A stretch of 64,000 bases of DNA, from positions 179,699 to 243,698 of the forward strand of contig JAAEAF010003769.1 in assembly GCA_011037195.1 (NCBI GenBank). Reading direction: 5' to 3'. Positions within the stretch are counted from its first letter, which is position 1, and each line of letters begins with the position of its first letter. The DNA is from Triatoma infestans. Lineage: Eukaryota > Arthropoda > Insecta > Hemiptera > Reduviidae. The notes beneath the pieces were generated by a model. The model was not told where the DNA came from, did no database searches, and saw only the letters and a list, made by a program, of their open reading frames with translations. Position numbers and translations under genes: made by a program. Shown in pieces: positions 11,633 to 24,148 of the stretch.

Positions 11633-14600
11633 CGCTATTCTATTGACCAGATTAACATTGATGGCAATTCTCTTGCGACAATCTCACTTTTTTTACTTCT
11701 AATTTTTAAAGAATAAGTATATTTATTTATTTATTTTTTTTGTTTGTATTTTAATTGACGTGATATTATTCATGATAGAGGTATTGAGGATATTTTATGT
11801 TTTTAATTTGCTTAAGTGCTTAATTTTAAGATGCTATCAATAGTACTTAAAATTGGCGAATTTTGCTTTCTTTGTTTAATTAATTTTTTTTTTATTTCAG
11901 CTTCATTCTAAGTAAAATTTTCAAATTTTTTCTTTATTTTCCTTTCTTTTAAAATTTTTCCATTTTCTATCGGTTTGCAAAATATTATTACCATTTTTTT
12001 GAGTGAATAATCATTGCAATTTTATTAGTTGAATTACAAATTGAAAGGTAAAAAAAACATTTGTTTGCGAACTGCTCAGCATATAATTCTCTAAGAATGA
12101 ACATGCTTACAGAGTGCAGAGGTATTTTCTCCGCCTTTTTTACTTTCTCTTATTTACCTTAGTTTTGACTGCTTTCCTTTCCTGTCCATGATCTAAATTT
12201 GCTCGTATGATCTTTTATTTCCAATGATCTGTTGGAATCCACCCTTGACCTATATTGTATTTTCGAAAAACGAGTTTTACTTCCTCTTATTTTTTATTTG
12301 TTGAAATGAGTATAAAGAAGATTTTTCTATTTTTATTTGCTACATTTTGATAGCTGTTTCAATTATATCAAATGAATTTTCTGCCTTAACAAGTGTATAT
12401 AAATAAATAATAAAAGTTAATTTTCATTAACTTTTAAAATACAAATTTTGTTTGGTAAAATATCTTCCATGATTTCAGTATTGAATAAAAAAGATTATTT
12501 TTTTTTACCTTAAACTTAATAATGAAATTTGTCTTAATTGTGTATTTGAAGGGTTTTTCCATAATTAAAGTCTGGTAGAAAATCCTATGTATTTTTGTAA
12601 ACTCTTTTGCTCTTAAAATGAATGTAAGATTTTTATTTCGAGTTGTAAATTAGGTCTAATTGATTTAAGTGCACTTTGATTGTCTTTGAAATGTATTTAT
12701 CATCTTTAAGAAATTGATAAATACAATATTATCTTTAAGAAAATGATAAATCCAATATGTATATTTCTTAAATATTGAAAAAGTAATTATAAAAAAATTA
12801 ACAGGTTTGTGAATGTTCAACCCACAAACAAATTCAGGGTTCTGTAGAAAAATGGTACCAACAACTTGTAGAAAATACAAATTTCTCATTTACAACTTTA
12901 GGAGAAGTGGTATAGGAAGTTTCAGAAATTATACATTTTTAAAAGATTACAAATTACTGTAGAAATGAAATTGCGATTAATTAATTTTACTGTTTATTTG
13001 TAATTTATTGTTTTTGAAACAATTCAACCCCCTCGACACTCGTAAATATCGTTAGCATGTAAATTCCGATATTCTATTACAGAAGTTTTTTGCCAATTTT
13101 TTTTAAAATTCTAATTGTGATGTTGATGATGATTATTATTATTATTAATCTGTTACAATTTTCCAGCACTATTAGGTTTTCCTGAGCGTAATTAAGAACC
13201 TGATGTACAGGAGGTATATTACTTCTTGCCTGATAAGCACAGTCAAATACATGTTATTATATTTATACCACTTTGTTCATTTTAGACAGATTTTTTTTTT
13301 TTGTCTTTAATATTGAACTATTTTTTAACTTATTAATGTTAACGAACTATTGTTTAATATTACTGATATTATAAAGTAGTATAATTTTTTATTTTCTCTT
13401 ATTTTGTTACTAGCAATTACTTAGTTCTTGTAAAGCATTGTACTTCTTTTTCATTCAGTCCTTCAAGTAAGAAACAGTTCTGAAGTTGTCATTCCAATAT
13501 TTTGTCCGCAAAATTTTAGAAAACTCAGTAATGATTTTTGATATTAGGTGATTGGTTTATATATTTAAAACTATGGAATTTCTTTTTTAAAGATTTAAAT
13601 ATTCTGAATGATACATAAATGTAACATTAGTTTCTTCCATTGTTTAATCTATTCTATTATGTATAAATTTCATTTCATTTTCTTTTTTATTTATTAATAT
13701 CAGTTTATAAAGATTTGTGATACTGAAGACTTGAAAATTTTCCGCCTTCCTTAATATTGATACTAATATTTGTTCATTTTTTTTTTTAAATGCCTCGATA
13801 GGACTGAAATATTTTTAATTAATTCTTAAATTTGTATTGATATTATAAAAGGAGTGATTATAACTGTAGTCTTAGTAATATTCGTTTGCTTTATTGAATC
13901 GCGTTATATTATTCTAGTAAATTGATTTTATTGAAAACTAAAAAATAAATAAAAATAAAACAAGTAAGTAGATTTACGATTTGTATTTTGAAGTATATTT
14001 TTGCAACTTGTTACTTTTTTTGCTTTTGTTTTGAAGTAACATATTGATTCTAAATGTAAAAACAGATTTCGCAAGGTGCTTCAGTTTTGATAAATTATGT
14101 TTGCAAGATGTTTTAGTCGCCCATAAGCAAAATTCATTTATTATTGATTATAAATTGCCATGTTTCTAAGTATTTAAGAATTCTTTAAGATCTGTAACAT
14201 TTTTTTCGACCAAAATTATCAATATAAGATTACTTGAAAATTTATGGAATCAAACATTATTTTTACTTGTAATTCTTAAATGTGATAAGCTTTTAACATT
14301 TTATTTTTACTTTTTTTTTCTAAATAATCATTTAGTTATATTTCAATTTGGCATGATCTCTTTGTTTACAATATAGTCACGGACTAGTTCATGAAATGTA
14401 ACAGTAAGAATGCTTCTTATTTATAAATATTTATTTAAGCAAAATTCTTTATTCTTGATATTTTACTGTTATTTAAAATTATTTTTTCTATTATTGCTTT
14501 AGTTCGAATTTAGTTTTTTTTCTAAAGAATTCGTGATTTGGAGTTAATTTAATAATTTATGGCAAGAATTGTAAAATGAATTTCATGACAAATTGTGTAA

Positions 14601-15600
14601 TTTTATTCCCTTTTTAAAAAGTATAAACAGTGGAATATTCCACAACCATATTGATGTAAGTTTTATGGCATATAATCTAGATAAAAATAAACTGAGATAT
14701 TGACCCAAAACTAGTAAATGTAAATAAACAATTGTGATCTTGGTGGAACAAGGGACTTTTCCCTTGGACATAGAATTTAAGTATGTCACCAGTTATTAAA
14801 TCTTAAAAGTGTGTTCCTGCAACTGTAATTGAATTTATTAAAACTTCATTATACATGTATTAACATTTTAATTCCAAATTTTGTAATCTAAGAAAAATTA
14901 TTATTTTTTTGTGATATATATTTATTCAAAAATGATATTAGTTTTATATATTTTGATTTACTAGGGTTTTAATTTTAGTTGTTTTTGGCATTTTCTTTTT
15001 AAAGAAAAAAAGCAACATTTTATTTTATATTATAATAACTTCAATAGTTTTTATGGAAAGGAAATGAATATTTGTGCAAAATAATTTTAGAATTTAGTCA
15101 CGATATCTTTTCTTTTCTTTTTTACAATTATTGTGCCTTTAAAAATTTTGCTACTGATGAAAATGATTTTAGTATAAAAGGTAATAAAAATGCTAGTGGA
15201 ATAAAGAATTATTGCTTGAAGTTAATTCATGGTGTAAGGTCTGTTAGTTTCTGATTTGTAGATCTGTGTAGTCACCTTGTACATGTTTAGCTTGTATACG
15301 GTAGATGGCGTCTGCTACTGTATTTGCATAGGTAAAATAGAAAAATGGAATAAATGTGAATGAAATATTGAAGAATGCAATAAATTATTATTTTCCTTTT
15401 TATTTAAAACAAAATGAGTACATTATATAGCCCTGTTTTTATTCGTTATATGATTGATTAAATTTGTCAAACAGTAAAAATTCAAGAGAAACTCTTGTGT
15501 AGGTAGTAATATTAAGTGTTGGGAGCGTTGGTTGAACATAAGTGGGGACTAACAATGTTTTAAGTTTCTTCCGCTAGACCGTGCTACGGTTGGCCCACCT
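11633..15600. other. AT-rich stretch, O-fut1 3' UTR and intergenic
   Basis: No further coding region, RNA gene or transposon recognised. The first ~0.8 kb is probably O-fut1 3' UTR: AATAAA-type signals occur at 12402-12407 and again near 12483. Long T- and A-runs make chance reading frames here untrustworthy. Confidence 0.5.
12402..12407 (+). terminator. Candidate poly(A) signal for O-fut1
   Basis: AATAAA about 770 bp past the HDEL stop codon, followed by aataataaaag. AATAAA is common by chance in such AT-rich DNA, so this is only one possible site. Confidence 0.3.
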
Positions 15601-15624
15601 TTAAATGGCGAAGGACGTTCACTC

Positions 15625-15675
15625 ATTGGCGGATAAGTAGGCCGTGACGTCATCCAGTACAGAGGTTATATATAT
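15625..15675 (+). promoter_or_regulatory. Immediate-early promoter: CCAAT, CRE and TATA
   Basis: An inverted CCAAT (ATTGG, 15625-15629), a perfect palindromic cAMP response element TGACGTCA (15645-15652) and a TATATATAT box (15667-15675) stand in order. Transcription would start near 15697, giving a ~240-base 5' UTR for the IER-type gene. The layout resembles promoters of CREB-driven immediate-early genes. The order and spacing are seen; the function is inferred. Confidence 0.75.
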
Positions 15676-15901
15676 CACTAACGTTTGAGTAAACTGGCAT
15701 TCTTGTGGCGACCGTTCTAGTGTTACAGTCGTGACCGGAACCTTCTTTAAAACTGTTTAGTGTATAAGGATTACTCGACCACCTGTTCAATATCACTTTT
15801 GGGATTACTGGAAGAATGCGTGAATATCTGTGACTTGTGAAGTCGAGGACAGTGAAGTACGCGTGTTTTCTTGTGTTTTAGTTTTTTTATTTTTTATTTA
15901 A

Positions 15902-16696
<795 letters not shown>

Positions 16697-17090
16697 CACA
16701 ACAATAATACATCGAGTTTTAAGCAAGTTACCGAGTGTGTACAGTGTACATATAAAGAAAGGTAGGAAGACTTGATATGCAATAGTCAGTTGTCGATGTG
16801 ACAAGAGAAAACCTTGGCGTCTCACTATTGCAGCTCACTAAATACACAAGTTAACGATTCCTACCTTTTTGACTTTCTTTTGTATAATTTTTGTTTTTCA
16901 CAGAATATATATATTTTTTATAATGTACAAATTACATTTTTCAAAAAAAAAAAGATACATTCGATATTTTGTTGTATAGACTTTTTTTTTTTTAAAAAAA
17001 AAGGAAAAAAATTATGACTCTGTTTTAAGTAATCTGGATATATTGTACATTATTGTAAATAATTGAAATTATTATTGAAGGTGGAAAAAA

Positions 17091-17096
17091 AATAAA
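17091..17096 (+). terminator. Poly(A) signal of the IER-type gene
   Basis: AATAAA 395 bp after the stop, followed by a GT/T-rich stretch from 17125. The 3' UTR (16697-~17115) contains two Pumilio-type words, TGTACATA (16745-16752) and TGTAAATA (17054-17061), and many T runs, as expected for an unstable mRNA. Regulation by these words is inferred. Confidence 0.7.
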
Positions 17097-17109
17097 GAGT
17101 TATAATATA

Positions 17110-18410
17110 TTATACAAAAGACTTTTCTTTGATCCCTTACACTTTTTCATGTAATATATATATTTATTTAAAAAAAATATATAGATAATTGAAAAAAAAA
17201 AAAAAATCATTAAATTTTATTATCTATATTTTATTTTTGTAAGTATATGTTGGCAGCATTGATCAACAAGGCCATTGTTTTATATGATTCGTTTGAAATT
17301 AACATAGTAATTTTTTTTTTCTTGAATCTTACGATTTATAAATTTAATAATTTTTTTAAATTCGGCAAGATCAAATCAACAGATGAGGATGAATACAGAA
17401 GTAAGGCAAGTAATAAATGAATAAGTTAATAAAAATTTTTAATATTTCACTTGATCAATATGAATTTGGAATATTTTTACTATTTTCAATAAGAAGATAT
17501 TTGCTCTCTAAAGTTAAAGTAAATTCATAGATTTGTTGTAATTTAGCAATTATAATGTCAGTTTTACAACATAAAAAAAAAAGTTAGAAGACCTACTAGG
17601 TTATTGCACTCACAGTTAAGCGGGAACCGTTACAGTGACGTCACGGGATATATGACGTCAGAAACTCCCTGTTCTATCAATTTTTTTTTTTTGTTATAGT
17701 AAAAATTAAATTTTCAGGGAGTTTGATAGAATAATATTCAGAGTACTAGCTTTTTTTTTTTCATTAATTAAAATAGTAAGAATAACACTTCAAAATGTTA
17801 AGATTTTCAATCTGTGGTAATTTTTGTAGAAGGAAAGTTAACTAATACTCTGGTTTGCTAATAGTTAATCGATTACTTAACAGTATAAATCTTAAAAGGA
17901 GATATTATATACTACTTATTGTAATCTGAAAAACAAATATTGGTAGAATTATGTAGAATTAAGGATTTTCTAAACTCAAGAAAAATTTATGTTTTGAGGC
18001 TTCCAAAAATTAAAAAAGAATTTTTTTAGAAATGTGAATGAGAAATACTACATTATATATTTCGGACATCATATAAAAAATTTGGATTGAACACTAAACA
18101 ATATATTATTTGATTACTGCTATGTTCAAATTTTTGAAATTTTTAACAATACACTTTGGTGGGAATATAGTGATCGTCAACCGTATTGAAAGACCATCAA
18201 AACCCATGCAATATCAATTTTTTGAGAAAAATATTACAAACAGAAGTCGTTTTCAAAAAAATTCTAGAAAACTCACAATACCTATTCTTATAAAATGGCA
18301 CTTCTAGTTACATGTTTTACTTCATAATTGGAATTCTAGTATATTAATATTATAGAGTTGTCAAAACTATAAATTGTACTGAATTGGTACATTAGAGGAA
18401 TGCTTAACGG
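17110..18410. other. AT-rich intergenic stretch after the IER-type gene
   Basis: No gene recognised. It contains the double CRE at 17636-17660 and a pair of interlocked short inverted repeats at 17662-17734. This is the last part of the window without obvious MR repeats. Confidence 0.5.
17636..17660. promoter_or_regulatory. Pair of perfect CREs downstream of the IER-type gene
   Basis: TGACGTCA occurs at 17636-17643 and again at 17653-17660, 17 bp apart start to start. One such 8-mer is expected only about once per 65 kb at even base composition, and less often in AT-rich DNA, so two so close are unlikely by chance. It could be an enhancer of the upstream gene or part of a promoter for an unseen transcript. 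Confidence 0.55.
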
Positions 18411-18414
18411 CTGC

Positions 18415-18830
18415 TGCTCCCCCAAAAGCACCAAAAAAATCAATTTTACTTTGAAAATGTTTCAAAAAGTGATAGATATTTATGAATGTAAATTGTAATC
18501 AAAGTTCAAATAAGATCGTTTGATCCATTTTCGAGGAAGTAGAGAAAAATGAAAACAAAAAAAAAACCCATTGAGTAATGTCGCACATTTCCGGGTTGAT
18601 GGATTTTTGTCCCAAAAATCATTGTGTCAGGAATGCGATGTTATTAACTAAACGAAATATCAAATTTGAGTTACCTGTGATAATTCGATTTTTAAATTCT
18701 TTTGTTCATACACACACACACAAACACATACAGAATATCATTCGTTAAAAACAATAATTCTATCAAACTCAGGGGAGACCTCAAAATATGTATTTCTTGT
18801 GAAAAACCAATTATAGAATAAAAGAACCGT
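18415..18830 (-). repeat. MR repeat fragment, diverged
   Basis: Reverse-strand match to the MR 5' module: CA microsatellite at 18712-18730, caggggagacctcaaaat, and cgaaatatcaaatttgag upstream. Strongly diverged. Confidence 0.6.
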
Positions 18831-18960
18831 TACGTTTATTTGTGTAACTTATCGAAATGCAACGTCAGTATTTTCGTTGGATGAGAGTTCAATAGAAATA
18901 AACAAATAAAATCTATACCTTTTTCTTACTCAAATCAATTCAATTTAATTTAACATCATT

Positions 18961-19866
18961 TTTACTTTCTCTTACTCCTAGTAAGAGTCAAATTTTCGAT
19001 ATTGATTTTCACCGGAAATATCCGTTTTGAGGTCCCCTGTATCCAAAAAAAAGTGGTTTTTAGCAAATGGTCTGTGTGTGGTGTGTGTATGTATGTATGT
19101 GAACAGCATAGATCAAAAATGAAAAATCGTAGAAAGTTCTGAACTTGATATTCCGTTTAGTTATCACAATGGGTCATCTGTCAAAATTCCCCAACCGGAA
19201 GTACCACTTTTCTAGTTGGTTTTAATACGTTTATGCGATTTTCTCAAAAATGGCTCCGAAGATTTTCTTTAAACTTGGTATATCAATTACACATATAAAG
19301 AGCTACAACTTCTATTTGAAACATATCTCAGAGAAAATTCATTTAAGGGTACTTCTGGGGGAAGGGTGGGGTTAGGTTTTTATCTAAAGTGCTATTTCAG
19401 TTTATTAGACAATTCTGTCATCTAAATAATGTTAATTAGAATTGAATACGTTGTTGAAATTCCGAGTTTGAAAAAAATCGGATATCCGGAAGTGCGTTTG
19501 TTTTAACACTTTACTAAATGATTTTTTTTCACTATTTCGCGATTTTCTCAAAAATGGCTTCGACGATTTTCTTGAAACTTCTCATACAAACTAAACGTGC
19601 AAAGATCTACATCTTTTATTAAAAACATTTCTCTGGGAAAATTCATTTCAGGGTACTTTTAGGGGAGTGGTTATAGCTTCCTCTAAAGTGGTATCATAGT
19701 TGATTATATAATTCTATCTTCCAAACAAAATTAATTAGAAATAAATAGATGGCCAAAATTACGAGTTTTAAGAAAATTAGTAAACCGGAAGTGCGCTTTT
19801 ACTGAAAAGTTTTGTCAATTTTAGACGAATTTCGTTTTTTTGTTTTGTTTTCCGGAATTGACTAAT
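18961..19866 (+). repeat. MR repeat, near full length
   Basis: Starts with the 5' hairpin actttctcttactcctagtaag (terminal repeat ACTTTCTCTTACT at 18964-18976), then caccggaaatatccg, gaggtcccctg and a TG-rich tract at 19073-19092. Three internal module junctions with CCGGAAGT start at 19195, 19486 and 19785 (spacings 291 and 299). Each module has ctcaaaaatggct and a G-rich tract (for example 19359-19374). The 3' terminal part is missing. No protein is encoded that I recognise. Confidence 0.85.
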
Positions 19867-20259
19867 TATTAGCTAAACATTGTGGCTAAGTTAAAAACTG
19901 TTTTTTTTTTTCCACCCTATTTGCTTGAAAATTATATATAATTAAATTTTCTGAAATACCATTCAGTGAGACAATCTGGAATTTCAATGGAATTAATAAG
20001 TTTTGCATCCTTTTTATTAGTTTATAATATTATAGCCCAATTTACTTTAAATTAGATTAAGTTTTTTAACAATATTACTACCACAACATTGATGTAATAT
20101 AAATGATTTAAATGTTACGCATCTCATTCTATTTCCTTTTCCTGTCCAATCTAATTTGTTTATTAATATAAATATCTTGCTGAATAAATGTGGTATTTTT
20201 GGTGAGCTTACATCTATAATATCTATTTCTTATCTCATTGATTAATTAGTTCTTCCTAA

Positions 20260-20375
20260 GTAAGAAGAACCATTGCAATCGTGTTAAATTTTGGAGAATA
20301 TCAGTTTTCACAGGAAATACATGTTTTAAGGTCCCCTGAGTCAGAAAAATAATGTTTTTGGATAATCTAGGGTCA

Positions 20376-20412
<37 letters not shown>

Positions 20413-20690
20413 ACAAAATGTCTCAGAAACGAAAGATCCCAGAAAGCTTAAACTTGGTATTCCATCTAAGTATTACCACAGCATCTGACATAAAAGTTTT
20501 GGGCAAAATACGTACATCAACCGGAAGTTGCTACTTTACTTTACGGTTGGTTATTTTTTTCTCGCACAAAAAAATGCTACAACGGTTTTTCTTTAAACTT
20601 CGTATAAACTATCTATATACACATAAATATCTATCGTTTAATCTTTTAGGTTTCCTTGGAAAAACATTTGAATTTTTGGGTTGAGTCCGG
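20260..20690 (+). repeat. MR repeat, 5' part only
   Basis: Begins at a decayed hairpin (cctaagtaagaagaac) and carries the MR 5' module with a long TG tract (20378-20409), an accggaagt box at 20520 and part of the first module. It breaks off into an FB4 fragment near 20690. Confidence 0.75.
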
Positions 20691-20790
20691 GTAAGTGGTT
20701 TACTAAAAAATCGACGTTTCGCCCATGCTGCAATAAGCCTCTTCAGGATCCCGTTATACCTTGAACAATGAAAAAAGTCGCAGCAAGTTT
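20686..20790 (-). repeat. FB4 repeat fragment
   Basis: On the minus strand it carries the hammerhead-like segment described at 20709-20750, followed by the flank ...agtaaaccactta shared with 3930-4110. It interrupts an MR copy. Confidence 0.55.
20709..20750 (-). ncRNA. Minimal hammerhead ribozyme candidate (FB4)
   Basis: Minus strand order: stem I strand GATC, CTGAAGA, G, stem II GCTTAT/ATGGGC with loop TGCAGC, GAAAC, GTC (cleavage triplet), stem I strand GATT. The conserved core residues C3 U4 G5 A6, G8 A9, G12 A13 A14 and the triplet are all present. Stem III would be the self-complementary ACGT, which can only form between two molecules. One extra base stands between A9 and stem II. Activity untested. 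Confidence 0.5.
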
Positions 20791-20817
20791 ACAAAATTGA
20801 TATTCCAGTAACTGTAT

Positions 20818-21832
20818 GTGTAATTTTACTTCTTTTTACTTCCTCTTACTCCTAGTAAGAGGAAGTATTGTAATTGTGTCAAGTTTACGATATTGAGTTT
20901 TCACCGGAAATATCCGTTTTGAGGTCCCCTGAGTCCCAAAAAAAAAGTGGTTTTTAGCACATGGTCTCTGTGTGTATGTGTATGTGAACAGCATAGCTCA
21001 AAAACGAAAAACCGTAGAAAGTTGAAACTTGATATTACGTTTAGGTATTACCATGGAATTTGATGGTGCGTTATCTGTCAAAATTCCTCAACCGGAAGTA
21101 CCACTTTACTAGTTTTTTTTTTTTTTAAAGTTTTTGCGATTTTCTCCAAAATGGCTCCGACGATTTTTTTTAAACTTGGTATATCAACTACACATACAAA
21201 GAGCTACAACTTTTATTTGTAACATTTCTCCGGGAAAATTTATTTAAGGGCACTTCTGGGGGAAGGATGGCGTTAGGTTTTTCATCTTAATTGCTATTTC
21301 AATTTTTTATACAATTCTATCATCTAAATAATATTATTAAAATTAATATTTGTTAAATTCCGAGTTGGAAAAAATCGGATAACCGGAAGTGCGTTTTTTT
21401 AACACACTTTACTAAATGATTTTTTCCACTTTTCCGGCGATTTTTCTCAAAAAGGCTCCGACGATTTTCTTTAAACTTGGTATATCAATTACACATACAA
21501 AGACCTACAACTTTTATTTGAAAGATTTCTCCGAGAAAATTCATTTATGGGTACTTTTAGGGGAGGGATAAGGGTTACAGCTTCCTCTAAAGTGCTATCA
21601 TAGTTGATTATATAATTCTATCATCCAAACAAAATTAATTAGTAATAAATAGATGGCCAAAATTCCAAGTTTTAAGAAAAATTATAAGCTGGAAGTGCGC
21701 ATTTACTGAAAAGTTTTGGTTAGTTTTCGACGGATTTCGTTATATTTGGTACACAAACTATATCATTTGTCAATTATAATTTTGAGGACAGTTGTAAGAG
21801 AAAGTTGTGTGAGTGTTTCACACCAGATTTTT
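20818..21832 (+). repeat. MR repeat, near full length
   Basis: Hairpin tacttcctcttactcctagt at the 5' end, TG/TA tract near 20968-20984, module boxes at 21092 and 21383 (CCGGAAGT) and 21689 (CTGGAAGT), spacings 291 and 306. It ends with gtaagagaaagt, the gtgtga/tcacac hairpin and ccagatttttttt. Confidence 0.88.
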
Positions 21833-22526
21833 TTTCTAGTTTTTTTAAACTGCAGTTATTTATAATAACCATAATGTAGGCATACTACTTTAATTTAAAA
21901 AAATTCAATGGGGAACACTTTAATATAATTAATGGTTCCACCCCCGTAATTAGTATTATTTAGAACTTGCAAGATAATTTCTATAAATTGGCACTTTATG
22001 ATTACTTTATACTGTTTTCAATAAGATATTTATTCAAAATTCCACTTTTTTTTTCCCCCTTCCACCAAAATATTTTTTGATTGTGCAAATAAAATTGAAA
22101 TGTTATGAAGAGATGTTAATAAATAAATCATATTATTTGTCTTCTTAGAATGTTAGCGTGTTCTTCAGATGAATGATTTGTTATTTAGTGTACAAAATAT
22201 ATGTGTACACAGGTTGCCTAGGGCAGATGTGCAGGTAGTTTAGGGGGCCATAGGAGCTGGGCGCAGGTATGTTGTCGACCTAGGGTTACCGCCCCTCTAG
22301 TAGACTGCTAGACAATAAGCAGGACATATCCCCCCTTCAGTTTTTCTAGCTCCCTATGTTAACCTTCTGCTGCCTTTTTTTAATTTTTATGTTTGTCTAC
22401 TCACTAAAATAACTTATATTTAACTGAATTCAATCTGTACTTTCATTATACTAGATTAGAAAGAATTTTGATTTCTGAATAATTTTTTTAACAAATTATT
22501 CATCAAATTTATGATTTTTAATGAAT

Positions 22527-22735
22527 ATATTCCGCGTTGCTGGATAACAACTGGTATTTTATCTGTCGTAGCGTGCATATTACTTTTATACGGACTTTCC
22601 ATCCATCGTCAGAACAAATTCACCAAGTTCTTGTAGAGAGAGTTCACTTCAACGTATTGTTTCTGTTAAACAATTACACTTGTTGGTTTTGACACTGAGC
22701 ATACTTAACACCACTATTAAAATTTAGTAGTTCAT
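22527..22735 (+). repeat. FB2 palindromic retroposon, single arm
   Basis: Carries the constant end (atattccgcgttgctgg), the arm ggtattttatctgtcgtagc, ccatccatcgtcag, cacttgttggtttt and the inner segment actgagcatacttaacacc. The other arm is absent. The hammerhead-like core is deleted between gga and ctttcc. Confidence 0.7.
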
Positions 22736-22860
22736 ATATATAGTTTAAAGAAAATCGTTGGGGCCATATTAAAGGAAATAGCAGAAAATTGAACAAAACC
22801 TGACTTTTTTAGACACGCTACTTCTGATCAACATATTTTCTTCAGAACCATAGAATTGCG
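22735..22860 (-). repeat. MR repeat fragment
   Basis: Short stretch with tagtttaaagaaaatcgttg and a GGCCAT-type motif matching the minus strand of an MR module. It lies between FB2 and FB3 copies. Confidence 0.5.
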
Positions 22861-22915
22861 GCAACAACATATTTCATTATTATAAAAAAAATTTGTTGAC
22901 CGTTGATGAATTAAC

Positions 22916-23274
22916 TTATGAAGAAATTTGATGAGGATCTGTCAAGAAAAAAAAAAAAACAACATTTAATTATGCCAACGTTTCGACAGAGTTTCCTGTC
23001 TTTATCAAGGCTTTAATATATATAGAAAGTCGTGAAGATGTGGAGAAATAATTTTTTTTGTAGATAATTTAAGACAAGTTACTAGTAAGTTTTAATTTTT
23101 AATTTTTTATATTTCTGCGATGTAACAAAATGTATACGTTTAAAAATTCTTTCTCCACATCTTCAAGACTATCTATATATTAAAGCCTTGATAAAGATAG
23201 GAAACTCTGTCGAAACGTTGGCATACCTGAATTGTTTTTTTTTCTTGACAGATCCTCACCAAATTTCTTCATAA
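22916..23274. repeat. FB3 palindromic element
   Basis: Two arms of about 130 bp in inverted orientation: ttatgaagaaatttg at 22916-22930 pairs with its complement at 23260-23274, and the complementarity continues through gaggatctgtcaag, an A/T run, gccaacgtttcgacagag, tatcaaggctttaatatat and agatgtggagaaa. The arms carry a hammerhead-like order (GCC, TTGATAA, hairpin GACAG/CTGTC, GAAAC, GTT, GGC), but C3 and G8 are changed, so it is degenerate or a different motif. It separates two FB2 copies. Confidence 0.7.
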
Positions 23275-23295
23275 CTATATTTAATTATAATTAAT

Positions 23296-23803
23296 ATTTG
23301 GTATTTTATCCGTCGTAGCATGCATAGTTTTTATTTTGTTCCTGATCGGTTTTGGATTTTCATCCATCATCAAAACAAATTCACCACGTTTATGTAGAGA
23401 GTTCACTTCAACGTAATGTTTTTGTCACACTATGTACTATGTACATAGGTTGTTTATGTTACTATGTATGTGTGGGTGTTTAATGACAAAATGGAATTAT
23501 TATAAATTATGATTATATATTAAAAACAAAATTGTATATAATAAATAGCATGTATTGAAGGATAGATTATAACTAAATTTTAATAGTAGTGTTAAGTATG
23601 GTCAGTGTCAAACCAACAAGTGTGATTGTGTAACAGAAACAATACGTTGTAGTGAACTCTCTACACGATCTTGGTGAATTAGCTCTGACAATGGATGAAA
23701 ATCCGTATAAAAGGGTCCGGAACAAAATAAATATGCATGCTATCCAGATCGCATCAGATGTTATCCAGCAAACGCGGACCACATCCACATATTCAATAAT
23801 TAA
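23296..23803 (+). repeat. FB2 palindromic retroposon, both arms
   Basis: Left arm from ggtattttatccgtcg (23300) and right arm up to catccacatattcaa (~23803) are inverted copies of about 190 bp around an AT-rich core. The left arm is truncated relative to the family end; the right end is complete. Similar AT-rich sequences (aattataattaatattt and aataattaataatattt) flank it and may be a decayed duplication. Hammerhead-like cores in both arms (minus 23341-23377, plus 23683-23716) are mutated. Confidence 0.75.
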
Positions 23804-23854
23804 TAATATTTAGAAATGTATAATAAACTCAAATAGTACTTATGAGGAAAACAT

Positions 23855-24062
23855 AATTTCCCCCCACTCCTCCTCTGAAATAGGAGCCCTTTGATGAATC
23901 CCTTTAAATGAATTTTCCCGGCAAAATTTTATAAATAACAGTTGTGGATCATTATAATATGTATAATTGATATAACAAGTTGAAAGAACTTGGGAGTATT
24001 TTGTTGTAAATATCACAAAATAACTAAAAAATCCATTCAGAGTAAAGTGGTTCATCAAAAAC
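23855..24062 (-). repeat. MR repeat fragment
   Basis: Minus-strand module piece: C-rich tract at 23858-23872, then ctttaaatgaattttcccgg and the remains of cagtaaagtgg. Confidence 0.55.
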
Positions 24063-24148
24063 CACACAATATCCGGTCCTATGCTTGGAAAACAGTTTGT
24101 TTCCTATGCTTGGAAACAAATCTGATAGGATAGATAGATGATGATGAT

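Noticed and set aside
20352..20684. 110-codon open frame with a Cys-Val run
   Set aside because: It is the TG microsatellite and first module of an MR copy; no other MR copy keeps it open.
18961..21832. MR copies as a CRISPR array or satellite
   Set aside because: Module length (~290 bp) and dispersal on both strands do not fit CRISPR; copies are mostly separated by other elements, so it is not a simple satellite.
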